Shown here: piece by piece, positions 37,983 to 47,486 of the stretch
Layout of the letters: each line of letters opens with the position of its first letter
Position numbering within the stretch: position 1 is the first letter of the stretch
DNA from: Paraglaciecola psychrophila 170
Lineage (GTDB): Bacteria; Pseudomonadota; Gammaproteobacteria; Enterobacterales; Alteromonadaceae
NCBI RefSeq assembly: GCF_000347635.1
Contig: NC_020514.1
Coordinates: 3,038,001 to 3,102,000 of the forward strand
DNA length: 64,000 nucleotides
Direction: 5' to 3'
Notes under the pieces: model-generated
What the model saw: only the letters and a program-made list of their open reading frames with translations
The model's database searches: none
Told to the model about the DNA's origin: nothing
Program-made: the position numbers and the translations under genes

Positions 37983-38561
37983 CTATATATGCTCGGGAGC
38001 AAGTATGGTGATCAGTTGTTCTATTTCGGATAGACTAAAACCCACTTGCTCAGCGACTTCTTTAAGCATATTGATTTTCTTTACAGTATTGTTATTGGTT
38101 ATCACCCAATATTTGGAGCCGGGCACATTTTTAGGATTAGTACTGCTACCTGTCGCTAAGAGTGTATCTTTGTCAGTGGCAAAGTAGGTTCTGTTACGGC
38201 CACTCATACCTAATACTTTACTGAATTGTTGGATATGATATTTATGGATAATTGATAACACCAACAGCCACCTTTCCACCATTTTAGGAATAGCTTGCAA
38301 CTGTTGCCCTTCGAGTTCGCTAAACACTGCTGATGCCTGACAAATCTGCTCTGCGGATTGAGCACTAGCACTACCACTACCAATACTATTGTCTAGCGCG
38401 AAAATAGATTTTGCAGCATCAACATTATTCGCTTGCTCGATGTTAAGCAGCGACTCAGGCATCACTAATCGACGTAAAATATCTGATGCACTTTCACCGA
38501 TATCTTGGGTTTGTGAAGCAATAAAATGGTAAAGGTCGTCTTCTATTTGAATACTTTTCAT
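37983..38561 (-). CDS. seqA: Replication initiation negative modulator SeqA
   Basis: About 192 residues. The N-terminal oligomerisation domain starts MKSIQIEDDLYHFI. The C-terminal part, GRNRTYFATDKDTLLATGSS through PKNVPGSKYWVITNNNT, is the hemimethylated-GATC-binding domain. SeqA sequesters newly replicated origins and organises hemimethylated DNA, so a Dam methylase is expected elsewhere. The frame is open to 38594, but TATAAT on the minus strand at 38597-38602 would place the transcript start near there, favouring the internal ATG at 38561. pgm follows on the same strand after about 240 bp. Confidence 0.93.
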   Translation of the reverse strand: MKSIQIEDDLYHFIASQTQDIGESASDILRRLVMPESLLNIEQANNVDAAKSIFALDNSIGSGSASAQSAEQICQASAVFSELEGQQLQAIPKMVERWLLVLSIIHKYHIQQFSKVLGMSGRNRTYFATDKDTLLATGSSTNPKNVPGSKYWVITNNNTVKKINMLKEVAEQVGFSLSEIEQLITILAPEHI

Positions 38562-38736
38562 GGAATTATTTTTTATAATCGGTGTACATGACATAGATTA
38601 TACGGATTGACGCAATCAATTCATCGATTAATTCCATTTCATACGCAAGTATTAGCTAAACCACCGAAATTTTGCTTAATTTGCGCTAAAATATTGATTC
38701 TTTCAATAAAATCAATTCTTTGGATACCCTTACCCT

Positions 38737-39657
38737 ATGCTGCAAAATAAATTGGCTATGGCCGTAGAGCAATCCTGCAAAGTATTAATTGGTAAACAAC
38801 AACAAGTTAAATTGGCACTAACTTGTTTGTTAGCGAATGGCCATTTGTTAATTGAAGATTTACCCGGTATGGGCAAAACCACACTTTCACACACTTTGGC
38901 TAAAGTACTTGGCTTGGAATACTCCCGTATCCAGTTCACATCTGACTTATTACCCGCAGACATGCTGGGGATCAATATTTATGATAACAACGAACAAACG
39001 TTTCGCTTTCACCCAGGGCCTATTTTTAATCAACTGGTTCTAGCTGATGAAATCAATCGAGCTAGCCCTAAAACCCAAAGTGCATTGCTTGAGGCCATGG
39101 AAGAAAGGCAGGTCAGCTTAGATGGTAAAACCCGCCCACTGCCTTCACCGTTTTTTGTGATTGGTACCCAAAACCCGATGCATCAATCAGGCACATATCC
39201 TCTACCCGAATCCCAATTAGACCGTTTTTTAATGCGTATTCAGTTGGGATATCCCGATAAAGAGGCAGAAATAAGCATGTTAAAGACACAACTTGGGGAC
39301 TCCCAACATGAAGTAAAGACGGTAATGGACATAGCTGAATTTATTGAATTACAAGGAGCAGTCAGACAAGTTCATGCATCGGATGAATTACTTCATTATA
39401 TATTGCGCTTAGTCACGTTTAGTCGTGAAAGCAACTTATTTGCCAACCCATTATCACCCCGAGCGACCAAAGCATTGTTAAGCTCAGCTAAAGCATGGGC
39501 ATTTATTAATAATAGAGAATTTTTAATTCCAGAAGATGTGCAAGCCATATTGCCGGCAGTAGCCGAACATCGATTACGCAGCGCATCAAGCGACTTCAGT
39601 GCACAGGGCAGTTTAAGTAAAACATTACTCGAATCAATCGACCCGCTTGCGGCTTAG
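38737..39657 (+). CDS. MoxR-family AAA+ ATPase
   Basis: A 306-residue AAA+ protein. Walker A is GMGKTT (about residues 45-50), Walker B LVLADEINRASP, sensor 1 GTQNPMHQSGTYPLPESQLDRF. MoxR ATPases work as chaperone-like partners of the DUF58/transglutaminase proteins encoded directly downstream (gaps of 8 and 2 bp). These units are linked to stress and envelope functions, but the target is rarely known. It diverges from seqA. Confidence 0.92.
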   Translation: MLQNKLAMAVEQSCKVLIGKQQQVKLALTCLLANGHLLIEDLPGMGKTTLSHTLAKVLGLEYSRIQFTSDLLPADMLGINIYDNNEQTFRFHPGPIFNQLVLADEINRASPKTQSALLEAMEERQVSLDGKTRPLPSPFFVIGTQNPMHQSGTYPLPESQLDRFLMRIQLGYPDKEAEISMLKTQLGDSQHEVKTVMDIAEFIELQGAVRQVHASDELLHYILRLVTFSRESNLFANPLSPRATKALLSSAKAWAFINNREFLIPEDVQAILPAVAEHRLRSASSDFSAQGSLSKTLLESIDPLAA

Positions 39658-39665
39658 ACTCTGAT

Positions 39666-40715
39666 ATGACTGTAATCTACAATTACTGGAACAAATGGTT
39701 AAATAAGCGGATACCCGAGGCCACCCAGCATCGCTTAAACCATCACAATATTTTTATTTTCCCTGCTAAATTTGGGCTGTTGTTTTTGTCTTTGTGTGTA
39801 CTGCTCTTTTTATTGGGCACCAACTATCAAAATAACCTGATGTTGTTACTCTGCTATTTTTTATTAGCAATATTTTTAGTTAACCTATTGGCTAGTTATA
39901 TCAACTTTGCCCGCATCGATTTACAAATAGGTAAGTGTCCTGAAGTATTTGTAAGTGACAATTTAGATGTTCCTATATGGTTAAATGCCAATAACGATAC
40001 TGCATCCCCTACCCATGGGTTATTACATTTTAAGTTCCAAGCTACTCAGCGTAAATCCAATAAAAAAGCCAAAACCCAACATGACCAATCAGGCACGCTA
40101 ATAGATGCCGATGCTTTCACTAATCCAATTAGCTTAAGCCAAAATTGTCAACAACGAGGAAAATTGACTTTATCAAGAGTCACTGTAGAAAGCTTTTACC
40201 CATTAGGCTTGTACCGTTGTTGGACACATTTAGCTTTTAGCCACGAGATAACCGTTTTTCCTAAACCTTTGCCATGTGACATACGACTGCATGTTAGTCA
40301 GAAAAACAGTCCTAAAGAAAGTGGTGATATAGCCAATCAGCAAACCGGTCACGATGACTTTTCTCATCTCAAAGCATACCAAACAGGCGAATCGTTAAAT
40401 CATGTCGCATGGAAACAACTGGCTAAAGGTCGAGGTATGGTCAGCAAACAATTTTCTTCGATTAGCAATCACATAGGTTGGCTTAAACTATCAGCTGAGT
40501 ATAAAAACAAAGTGTTATCACAACCCAGCATAGAGTTAGAAACAGCATTAGATAAAGAGCTGGGCGAGTTGTGTTATCAAGTAATTGAGTTGAGCCGAAC
40601 CCAACGTACGTTTGGTTTGGACTTGGGCGCTCAATGTATTGCACCCAATAGTGGTGCTGAGCATCGACTCGCCTGTTTACGCGCCTTAGCCTACTTTCCA
40701 GAATTAAGCTGCTAA
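39666..40715 (+). CDS. DUF58 membrane protein of the MoxR-transglutaminase operon
   Basis: A 349-residue protein with two adjacent membrane helices near the N-terminus (FGLLFLSLCVLLFLLGTN and LLLCYFLLAIFLVNLLASY). A beta-rich region (VTVESFYPLGLYRCW) and the DUF58 block HDDFSHLKAYQTGESLNHVAW follow. The family often has a von Willebrand A-like fold and acts with MoxR ATPases. Function is not established. Tightly packed between its two partner genes. Confidence 0.88.
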   Translation: MTVIYNYWNKWLNKRIPEATQHRLNHHNIFIFPAKFGLLFLSLCVLLFLLGTNYQNNLMLLLCYFLLAIFLVNLLASYINFARIDLQIGKCPEVFVSDNLDVPIWLNANNDTASPTHGLLHFKFQATQRKSNKKAKTQHDQSGTLIDADAFTNPISLSQNCQQRGKLTLSRVTVESFYPLGLYRCWTHLAFSHEITVFPKPLPCDIRLHVSQKNSPKESGDIANQQTGHDDFSHLKAYQTGESLNHVAWKQLAKGRGMVSKQFSSISNHIGWLKLSAEYKNKVLSQPSIELETALDKELGELCYQVIELSRTQRTFGLDLGAQCIAPNSGAEHRLACLRALAYFPELSC

Positions 40716-40717
40716 GC

Positions 40718-42805
40718 ATGTTGTTCAAGCTAAAACAAAAAACTTCACCCCAAGACACCGCGCAGTTTTCTGGAAATATTGCATTATTATTGGCGGCGGT
40801 ATTAGTATTGGTGAGTTTTAGTCTTTTTTCTTCGATACTCACTTGGATATTATTATTGGTTGCTTGCGGTGCGGTAATCAGAGGCGCTATTTACTATAAT
40901 CATTACAAACACTTACCATCGATTCGCACCCTAAACTTATTAGCGTTGTTAAGTATACTAGGGTTGATTTACTCAGCTTTAAGTGCCGGTTTATTATTTG
41001 GAATGGTTAACTTATTGATCCTCGCCTGTGCATTGAAATTGATGCAAATGCGCAGTCAAAAAGATGTCTATCAATTAGTCATTAGTCTGTCTTTTTTGAT
41101 TGGTTGTGGTTTTATTTTTAATCAATCTATTGGTTTTAGCCTATTTTATGGCTTGATGTGTATGACACTGTTATTAAGTTTGGCCTGTTATCACGCCCCT
41201 TCAAACACGATGCGCAAACAATTAAAAACCATTTCATTATTAAGTTTACAAGCTTTACCCATAGGCGTGTTGATGTTTTTAGTGCTACCCCAGCTATCGC
41301 CACTATGGCACACACCTAAAGCCAAAGGTGCGCAAACAGGACTCTCAGAACAGATAACACCTGGCGATATCGCCGCTCTGTCGCAATCAAGCGAATTAGC
41401 ATTTCGAGCAACCTTCGAAGACACGCCGCCCAAAGCGCGGCAACGATACTGGCGAGCCATAGTAATGGAAGACTTTGATGGCAAAACATGGAAAGTCCAT
41501 CCTTATCGTCAGAAGGTCCGAGAATATCAATTAGAAACAAAGCAGCAATTTGAGCCTAAATTGACGGGCCCTTTTTTTAATTATGAAGTGATCGCCGAGC
41601 CTACCTATCAACCTTGGCTATTTGCATTGGACATTGCGGTGCCCGCAAATACTCAGAGCAGCAGAAATATCATGCAAAGCAGTGATTTTTTGTTGTTTAA
41701 TCGCCAGCCAGTAGTGAGCAAATATCAGTACGCAGTGCGTTCATATCCTGAAGCCTTAGCCAGCCAAACTCTGACGAAAACTGACAAACAGATTAATTTA
41801 GGCTTACCTGAAAAAGACAATAAAAGAACCCGGGTATGGGTCAATAACCTGCGCGCTCAACATCAAGAAAACGACAAATTTATAGAAGCAATATTAAGTC
41901 ACTTTACTGAGAACCCTTTTGTTTATACCTTACGACCTGATGTTATGCTGGTTGATCCCGTGGACCGTTTTTTATTTGATAATCAAGCAGGATTTTGCAG
42001 CCACTATGCCAGCGCGTTAGCTTATGCACTTCGGTTAGGCGGGATCCCAGCACGCATAGTGACAGGTTATCAAGGAGGCGAATTAATAGAAAATACTGGG
42101 AAATCACCGTATTTGAGCATTTATCAATACGATGCCCATGCTTGGGTAGAAACATGGGGTGATAACTCAGGTTGGCAACGAATCGATCCAACTGCAATTG
42201 TATCGCCAGACAGAATAGAATTTGGTTTACAACAAGCGATGCAAGAAGAAGGCAGTTTTTTAGCTGATTCTCCCTTTGCCCTAGCCAGACTTGCCAATAT
42301 AGCTTGGCTCAATAATATAAGACTCTTTTTAGCAGACATAGATTACAACTGGAGTCGCTGGGTATTAGGATTTAATAGTGATAAGCAACGTGACCTATTC
42401 AAATCGATATTAGGAAAACTTACCCCAGACCGCTTATCAATCTTAGGGGTAGGAATAGTATTCAGCATCGCTTTGTTACTGAGTTTGTTTTTTCTCCCTC
42501 ATTGGTTACAAAATAGACTTGCCACAACACAACGCTTATATTTAAAAGCACTGAATGCCCTTGAAAACGCAGGAACCCAAAGAGCAACTTGGCAAGGACC
42601 CAGTGCATTTAGTCAACAGATAAGTGAACGCTACCCACATAAAGTGAGTGTTCCCTTTTCTCAACTAACCCAATACTATTTGCGATTAACCTATCAAAAT
42701 AAGCAAGACCCTAAAACCACAGTACTCACGACTAAACAGTGTCATCGCATGATGCGCCGTCATTTAGCCCTCTTAAAAACTGAATTGTCAAAACATAAAG
42801 CTTAA
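40718..42805 (+). CDS. TgpA-like membrane transglutaminase (DUF3488-transglutaminase-DUF4129)
   Basis: 695 residues. Five or six membrane helices fill the first 180 residues (DUF3488). A periplasmic transglutaminase-like domain follows, with the catalytic Cys in GFCSHYASALAYALR (about residues 427-441), His in YDAHAWVE and Asp in RIDPTAI. One more membrane helix (near 575-592) and a cytoplasmic DUF4129 tail end the protein. P. aeruginosa TgpA has the same layout and is essential there, but its substrate is unknown. Third and last gene of the MoxR unit. Confidence 0.9.
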   Translation: MLFKLKQKTSPQDTAQFSGNIALLLAAVLVLVSFSLFSSILTWILLLVACGAVIRGAIYYNHYKHLPSIRTLNLLALLSILGLIYSALSAGLLFGMVNLLILACALKLMQMRSQKDVYQLVISLSFLIGCGFIFNQSIGFSLFYGLMCMTLLLSLACYHAPSNTMRKQLKTISLLSLQALPIGVLMFLVLPQLSPLWHTPKAKGAQTGLSEQITPGDIAALSQSSELAFRATFEDTPPKARQRYWRAIVMEDFDGKTWKVHPYRQKVREYQLETKQQFEPKLTGPFFNYEVIAEPTYQPWLFALDIAVPANTQSSRNIMQSSDFLLFNRQPVVSKYQYAVRSYPEALASQTLTKTDKQINLGLPEKDNKRTRVWVNNLRAQHQENDKFIEAILSHFTENPFVYTLRPDVMLVDPVDRFLFDNQAGFCSHYASALAYALRLGGIPARIVTGYQGGELIENTGKSPYLSIYQYDAHAWVETWGDNSGWQRIDPTAIVSPDRIEFGLQQAMQEEGSFLADSPFALARLANIAWLNNIRLFLADIDYNWSRWVLGFNSDKQRDLFKSILGKLTPDRLSILGVGIVFSIALLLSLFFLPHWLQNRLATTQRLYLKALNALENAGTQRATWQGPSAFSQQISERYPHKVSVPFSQLTQYYLRLTYQNKQDPKTTVLTTKQCHRMMRRHLALLKTELSKHKA

Positions 42806-42946
42806 ATCTGTAAAAATCCCCCTCCCCCTTAGCGATATCAAGATTTTTGTGACATAATATGCGCCGAATTTTTGCCATCTATACATCACCGATTTAAGGT
42901 ATGTGATGGTAAACGATAGTTGAATATTAATACTGAGGTACCGACA

Positions 42947-44533
42947 TTGCTAACAACTGCAAATATTACAATCCAATTTGGCGAAAAGCCTTTATTTGAA
43001 AATGTCTCAGCCAAATTTGGCAATGGCAATAAATATGGCCTGATTGGCGCAAATGGTTGTGGTAAGTCAACCTTTATGAAAATCATTGGTGGTGACTTAG
43101 AGCCCTCTGGAGGCAATGTGTCTGTCGACCCAGGCGAACGGATCGGTAAACTAAAACAAGATCAGTTCGCATATGAAGACTGCAGCGTTATTGATACTGT
43201 TGTTATGGGTCATGGTGAACTTTGGAAAGTTAAAGTTGAACGCGATGCTATTTACTCCAATCCTGATATGACAGAAGAAGATGGTATCAGAGTCGCCGAT
43301 TTAGAGAATGAATTTGCCGAAATGGACGGTTACACAGCTGAATCTAGAGCCGGCGAACTTTTGATTGGTGTGGGTATTCCTGTGGAGCAACATTTTGGTC
43401 CTATGAGTGAAATTGCGCCAGGTTGGAAACTTAGGGTGTTGCTAGCCCAAGTATTATTTTCTGATCCTGACATTATGTTACTCGATGAGCCTACCAACAA
43501 CTTGGATATCAATACTATCCGCTGGTTGGAAACTGTGCTTAACGAACGTAACTGCACCATGATCATTATTTCTCATGATAGGCACTTCTTAAATTCTGTT
43601 TGCAGCCATATGGCAGATATCGATTACGGCGAAATTCGTTTATTTCCCGGCAATTACGATGAATACATGACAGCAGCCACTCAATCTCGTGACCAGTTAT
43701 TATCAGATAACGCCAAGAAAAAAGCGCAAATATCTGAGCTGAAAGCGTTTGTGAGTCGTTTCTCAGCCAACGCATCAAAGTCGAAACAAGCCACATCACG
43801 AGCTAGGCAGATTGATAAGATTCAATTGGATGAAGTCAAACCCTCGAGCCGTCAAAGTCCATTTATTCGTTTTGAAGAAACTAAAAAGCTTCACCGCTTG
43901 GCAGTAGAAGTCGAAGGGTTGGCCAAAACTTACGATGAAGAGTTATACAAAAACTTAGACTTGATGATAGAAGTAGGTGAAAGAGTCGCCATCATTGGTC
44001 CTAACGGTGTGGGTAAAACAACCCTACTAAAATGTTTAGTCGGTGACACTGATTTAACAGCGGGTAGCATAAAATGGTCAGAGAATAGCAACATTGGTTA
44101 TTATGCACAGGACCATGCTTCTGACTTTGAAGAAGACAAAACACTGATGGATTGGATGTACCAATGGGCCCAAGAAGGTGATGACGAACAAATCATGCGC
44201 GGTACATTGGGCAGGCTGTTATTCTCTCAGCATGATATTAATAAGTCGGTCAAAGTCATATCAGGTGGTGAACAAGGGCGTATGTTGTTTGGCAAATTGA
44301 TGCTACAAAAACCCAACATTTTAGTCATGGACGAACCAACCAACCACCTAGACATGGAATCTATAGAGTCTTTGAATTTAGCGCTAGAAAATTACAAAGG
44401 TACCTTGATTTTTGTCAGTCATGATAGAGAATTTGTATCTACTGTCGCTACACGTATCATCGACATTCAACCCGATGGTATCGTGGACTTTAAAGGCGAC
44501 TATGAGAGTTACTTGGCAAGTCAAGGGGTATAA
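42947..44533 (+). CDS. ybiT: ABC-F ATPase YbiT
   Basis: A soluble, ribosome-associated ABC-F protein of about 528 residues with two ATPase domains: Walker [10 protein letters not shown] and GPNGVGKTT, and Walker B regions followed by DEPTNNLD and DEPTNHLD. The long linker between them carries [18 protein letters not shown] proteins bind the ribosomal E site; YbiT's exact role is unsettled. The start is taken as TTG at 42947, because GAGGTA lies 6 bp before it and the length then matches E. coli YbiT (530). The frame itself opens at 42920. Confidence 0.93.
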   Translation: MLTTANITIQFGEKPLFENVSAKFGNGNKYGLIGANGCGKSTFMKIIGGDLEPSGGNVSVDPGERIGKLKQDQFAYEDCSVIDTVVMGHGELWKVKVERDAIYSNPDMTEEDGIRVADLENEFAEMDGYTAESRAGELLIGVGIPVEQHFGPMSEIAPGWKLRVLLAQVLFSDPDIMLLDEPTNNLDINTIRWLETVLNERNCTMIIISHDRHFLNSVCSHMADIDYGEIRLFPGNYDEYMTAATQSRDQLLSDNAKKKAQISELKAFVSRFSANASKSKQATSRARQIDKIQLDEVKPSSRQSPFIRFEETKKLHRLAVEVEGLAKTYDEELYKNLDLMIEVGERVAIIGPNGVGKTTLLKCLVGDTDLTAGSIKWSENSNIGYYAQDHASDFEEDKTLMDWMYQWAQEGDDEQIMRGTLGRLLFSQHDINKSVKVISGGEQGRMLFGKLMLQKPNILVMDEPTNHLDMESIESLNLALENYKGTLIFVSHDREFVSTVATRIIDIQPDGIVDFKGDYESYLASQGV

Positions 44534-44583
44534 AGCAGATCACCGGCTTCGAGTAGTGAAGTTATAAGACATAGTATTGATTT

Positions 44584-44605
44584 GGGAGTGGCACTTGCTA
44601 CTCCC
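44584..44605 (+). terminator. Hairpin terminator after ybiT
   Basis: GGGAGTGGCA and TGCTACTCCC pair over 10 bp (one G-U) with a 2-base gap between arms, about 50 bp after the stop, followed by TTCTCT. Plausible intrinsic terminator with a poor T run. Confidence 0.5.
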
Positions 44606-44713
44606 TTCTCTATGACGACTGGAAAGCTTAATCAAACTATTTTGATTGCTCTTTGTCTGATAACCTTCGCAGCTTAAGTTTATTAGCGCACACATTATAA
44701 TTATTAAGGTAAA

Positions 44714-45109
44714 ATGAAAAACAGACGTTTGGTAAGCTACTTCACGATTGTACTGATACTATTTCAGTCCTTTTCGGCTATTGCCAATTCGTTAGACTTT
44801 CATGCGACTGACCCAGCACATCTGCAGCAGATACATCAGCACTCGGATGACCATAATGCCGCCAGAGTGGAACACGGCCCATCCAATAAACCAATCAAAA
44901 AACTTGATGACGCTCAAGCGCCCCCTGCCAATCATCACAATCCAGCCGACTGTCATCACTGTGGACATTGCAATGGCACTCACCTGCAGTGGGTGGGTCA
45001 ACAAGCTTTTCGTAGCACTGACCTAGTGCAACAGTTACATCAATTTTCCTATTTACGCGCGCTGATTAATGCCCCTATCAACCAGTTGTTACGCCCACCC
45101 AAAGCCTAG
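44714..45109 (+). CDS. czcI: His/Cys-rich periplasmic protein, CzcI-like
   Basis: A 131-residue exported protein (signal peptide FTIVLILFQSFSAIANS). The mature part is full of likely metal ligands: many His between residues 30 and 80 and the cluster ADCHHCGHCNGTH. It opens a four-gene heavy-metal efflux operon. Its position and composition match CzcI-type regulators or metal buffers of czc systems. TATAAT at 44696-44701 and AAGGT at 44706-44710 precede the ATG. The name rests on context rather than on strong sequence identity. Confidence 0.7.
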   Translation: MKNRRLVSYFTIVLILFQSFSAIANSLDFHATDPAHLQQIHQHSDDHNAARVEHGPSNKPIKKLDDAQAPPANHHNPADCHHCGHCNGTHLQWVGQQAFRSTDLVQQLHQFSYLRALINAPINQLLRPPKA

Positions 45110-45187
45110 TCCTTTTTTCTGATTAAAACTTAGGTCTCAATTACTTTTTGAGATGCACAGTCATATTTGATTTTATTAGGACAATCA

Positions 45188-46510
45188 ATGAACCTTTCTT
45201 TTTTTAAGAAGCTTCTGTGCCTGCGAGCATGGTATATAAGTACGCTGGTAATGTGTATCAGCGGCAACGCTTCTGCAGCGTTAAATGACGTTAATAGGGC
45301 TTTTCCAATGACACTAGAAAGTGCCATAAAACGCACACTTATCAATAACCCCCAATTACATGAATTTAATTTTAGGCAGCAAGTGATTGCAGGTGAAGCT
45401 AAAACCGCAGCACTAAGGCCGGGTTATGCTGTGGGTGTCGAAGCAGAAAACTTTCTTGGCAGCGGTGATGTGTCAGGTATCAATGACGTGGAACTTACGA
45501 TCACCTTATCATCCGTTATTGAAATGGGTGAAAAACTCCATGCACGAACAAATATTAGCAACGTTAAACGCCAAAAGTTAGTTGTCGAGAAACAAGTGCG
45601 TTCCCTGGATATTCTTGCCGAGGTCATGCGTCGATATATCGATGTGTTAGCGGGACAAGAGACAGTCAATGCGGTGAACGAAGCGGAACAACTTGCTCGT
45701 TATACCTATCAAGCGGTTATTCGCAGGGTAGAAGCTGGGGCGTCACCATTACTAGAACAAAAGCGCGCTGAAGCAGCCTTGGCTAAAGCTAGACTTAATG
45801 TACAAACAGCGAAATTACAGTTGCAAACCAGTATTAAAAGTTTGTCTATTATGTGGGGTGAGCAGCAGCCTGCATTTGGTCACGTGCAAGGGAATATTTT
45901 TTCATTAACCAAGTCGCCATCATTCCAAACGCTTATTTCAACGCTTTCAGCCAGCCCTCATATTCAGTTGTTTGCACAGCAGTCCCGTGTGCAAAACGCG
46001 CAGATGAGATTGGCACAGACGGCTAACCGACCTGATGTTAGCTGGACCGCCGGCATCCGCAGAATAAAGGCTATTGATGCAACCACGTTTGTTGCTGGCG
46101 CAAGCGTCCCTCTTCTCAGTAATAGTCGAAACCTAGGTGATTATGAAGCACAAAGAGCAAGGCTCGATACCATTGAGCAACAAAAACAAGCCAGTCTTCG
46201 CAATCTATACCATCAGGTTAATCAAGCGCTGGACGCCCGAAACCGGGCATTACTTGAAGTGTCTACGTTCCAAAAAGACATTATCCCACCACTTAAAGAG
46301 GCCTTAACACTGGTTGAAAAAGCCTACTCAGACGGACGGTTCAGTTATCTAGAATGGGTATCCACCCGACAAGAATTACTGGATGCGCAACACGCTCTGA
46401 TTCAATCAGCAAAACAAGCTCATCAGCGCGGTGCAGATATCGAAGCACTGACAGGTATATCTATAGTTTCGCTCCCAGGTGATACCTCCCATATTTTTAA
46501 AGAGCATTAA
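45188..46510 (+). CDS. czcC: TolC-family outer-membrane efflux protein CzcC
   Basis: An outer-membrane factor of about 440 residues. A signal peptide (ALVMCISGNASA-like, near residues 15-32) is followed by two repeats of the TolC alpha-helical barrel, with LARYTYQAVIRRVEAGASPLLE as the typical first-repeat helix and LVEKAYSDGRFSYLEWV as the second. It forms the exit duct for the CzcBA pump. ATG 45188 is preferred over 45167 because TTAGGA lies 6 bp before it. Followed at 2 bp by czcB. Confidence 0.9.
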   Translation: MNLSFFKKLLCLRAWYISTLVMCISGNASAALNDVNRAFPMTLESAIKRTLINNPQLHEFNFRQQVIAGEAKTAALRPGYAVGVEAENFLGSGDVSGINDVELTITLSSVIEMGEKLHARTNISNVKRQKLVVEKQVRSLDILAEVMRRYIDVLAGQETVNAVNEAEQLARYTYQAVIRRVEAGASPLLEQKRAEAALAKARLNVQTAKLQLQTSIKSLSIMWGEQQPAFGHVQGNIFSLTKSPSFQTLISTLSASPHIQLFAQQSRVQNAQMRLAQTANRPDVSWTAGIRRIKAIDATTFVAGASVPLLSNSRNLGDYEAQRARLDTIEQQKQASLRNLYHQVNQALDARNRALLEVSTFQKDIIPPLKEALTLVEKAYSDGRFSYLEWVSTRQELLDAQHALIQSAKQAHQRGADIEALTGISIVSLPGDTSHIFKEH

Positions 46511-46512
46511 TT

Positions 46513-47433
46513 ATGAAAATATTTAGTACAAACACACAATGTCGGACAAAAAAACGGACGCTCATATACGTAATAATATTGCTATCGCTTCCATGTTTAA
46601 CTGTTGCTGGCGAAGACAATCACGCTGCAGAAGTTGCGGTGATAACAGATAATATGGCTAGCGCATCTGGTATAGAAACCGTCGCGGTGTCTGCTGGGCA
46701 ATTGCATATAATGGCAACTATTTTTGGCGATGTGATTACCGATCCCGCATCGCTCAGTCATATTCGCGCCAGATTTGACGGTGTAGTCTCAGATGTCACA
46801 GTTAATCTCGGTGATAAGGTCAAGCGTGGGGATACCTTGGCGATGGTAGAGTCAAATGAAAGTCTTAAACGTTACCAAGTCAGCTCACCGTTTGCTGGAA
46901 CGATCATCGGTAGACATGCGAATGCAGGTGAGCTATCTAATGGCCAAATCTTATTTTCAATCGCAAATTATGATGATGTGTGGGCGCAGTTAAAAATATT
47001 TCCTAACCAACGTGCGGCCATAAAAGCTGGGCAAAAAGTTTGGCTAAGTAATGCTGATTTTGTTCAAGAATCATCTATCAGTCATACTGTTCCTTCATCT
47101 GAAGGCAAACCTTACACCTTAGCGTTTGTGAAACTAAATAATACTGATGGCAACTGGCCAGTTGGCGCCTTAACTAAAGCGCGGGTTAGAACAGCTACCA
47201 CAGATACCTCTCTGCTTATTCCTAAGTCTGCGATCCAGAAGTTTGAAGGACAACCAGTGGTGTTTGTAAAAAAAGGAAATCAGTATCATGCTCGCCGAAT
47301 TAGCCTTGGGCTAGCCGACGATACAAATATTGAGGTGTTGCAAGGCTTAGAAAATGGCGAGTTGATTGTTAGTCAAAACAGCTACCTGATAAAGGCAGAT
47401 TTAGAAAAGTCGGAGGCAAGTCATGATCACTAA
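46513..47433 (+). CDS. czcB: RND efflux periplasmic adaptor CzcB
   Basis: A 306-residue membrane-fusion protein with an N-terminal signal or anchor (YVIILLSLPCLTVAGED). The barrel-sandwich/lipoyl halves (RARFDGVVSDVTVNLGDKV and VSSPFAGTIIGRHANAGE) follow one another with almost no alpha-helical hairpin between them, making a compact adaptor. The beta-barrel and membrane-proximal domains come next. It links CzcA to CzcC across the periplasm. Shorter than most CzcB proteins, but without visible breakage. Confidence 0.88.
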   Translation: MKIFSTNTQCRTKKRTLIYVIILLSLPCLTVAGEDNHAAEVAVITDNMASASGIETVAVSAGQLHIMATIFGDVITDPASLSHIRARFDGVVSDVTVNLGDKVKRGDTLAMVESNESLKRYQVSSPFAGTIIGRHANAGELSNGQILFSIANYDDVWAQLKIFPNQRAAIKAGQKVWLSNADFVQESSISHTVPSSEGKPYTLAFVKLNNTDGNWPVGALTKARVRTATTDTSLLIPKSAIQKFEGQPVVFVKKGNQYHARRISLGLADDTNIEVLQGLENGELIVSQNSYLIKADLEKSEASHDH

Positions 47434-47486
47434 TCACGCAATGTCTATTCCGATGCTAGGCCTTTCACTCAAATTTGGAGTCAAGC

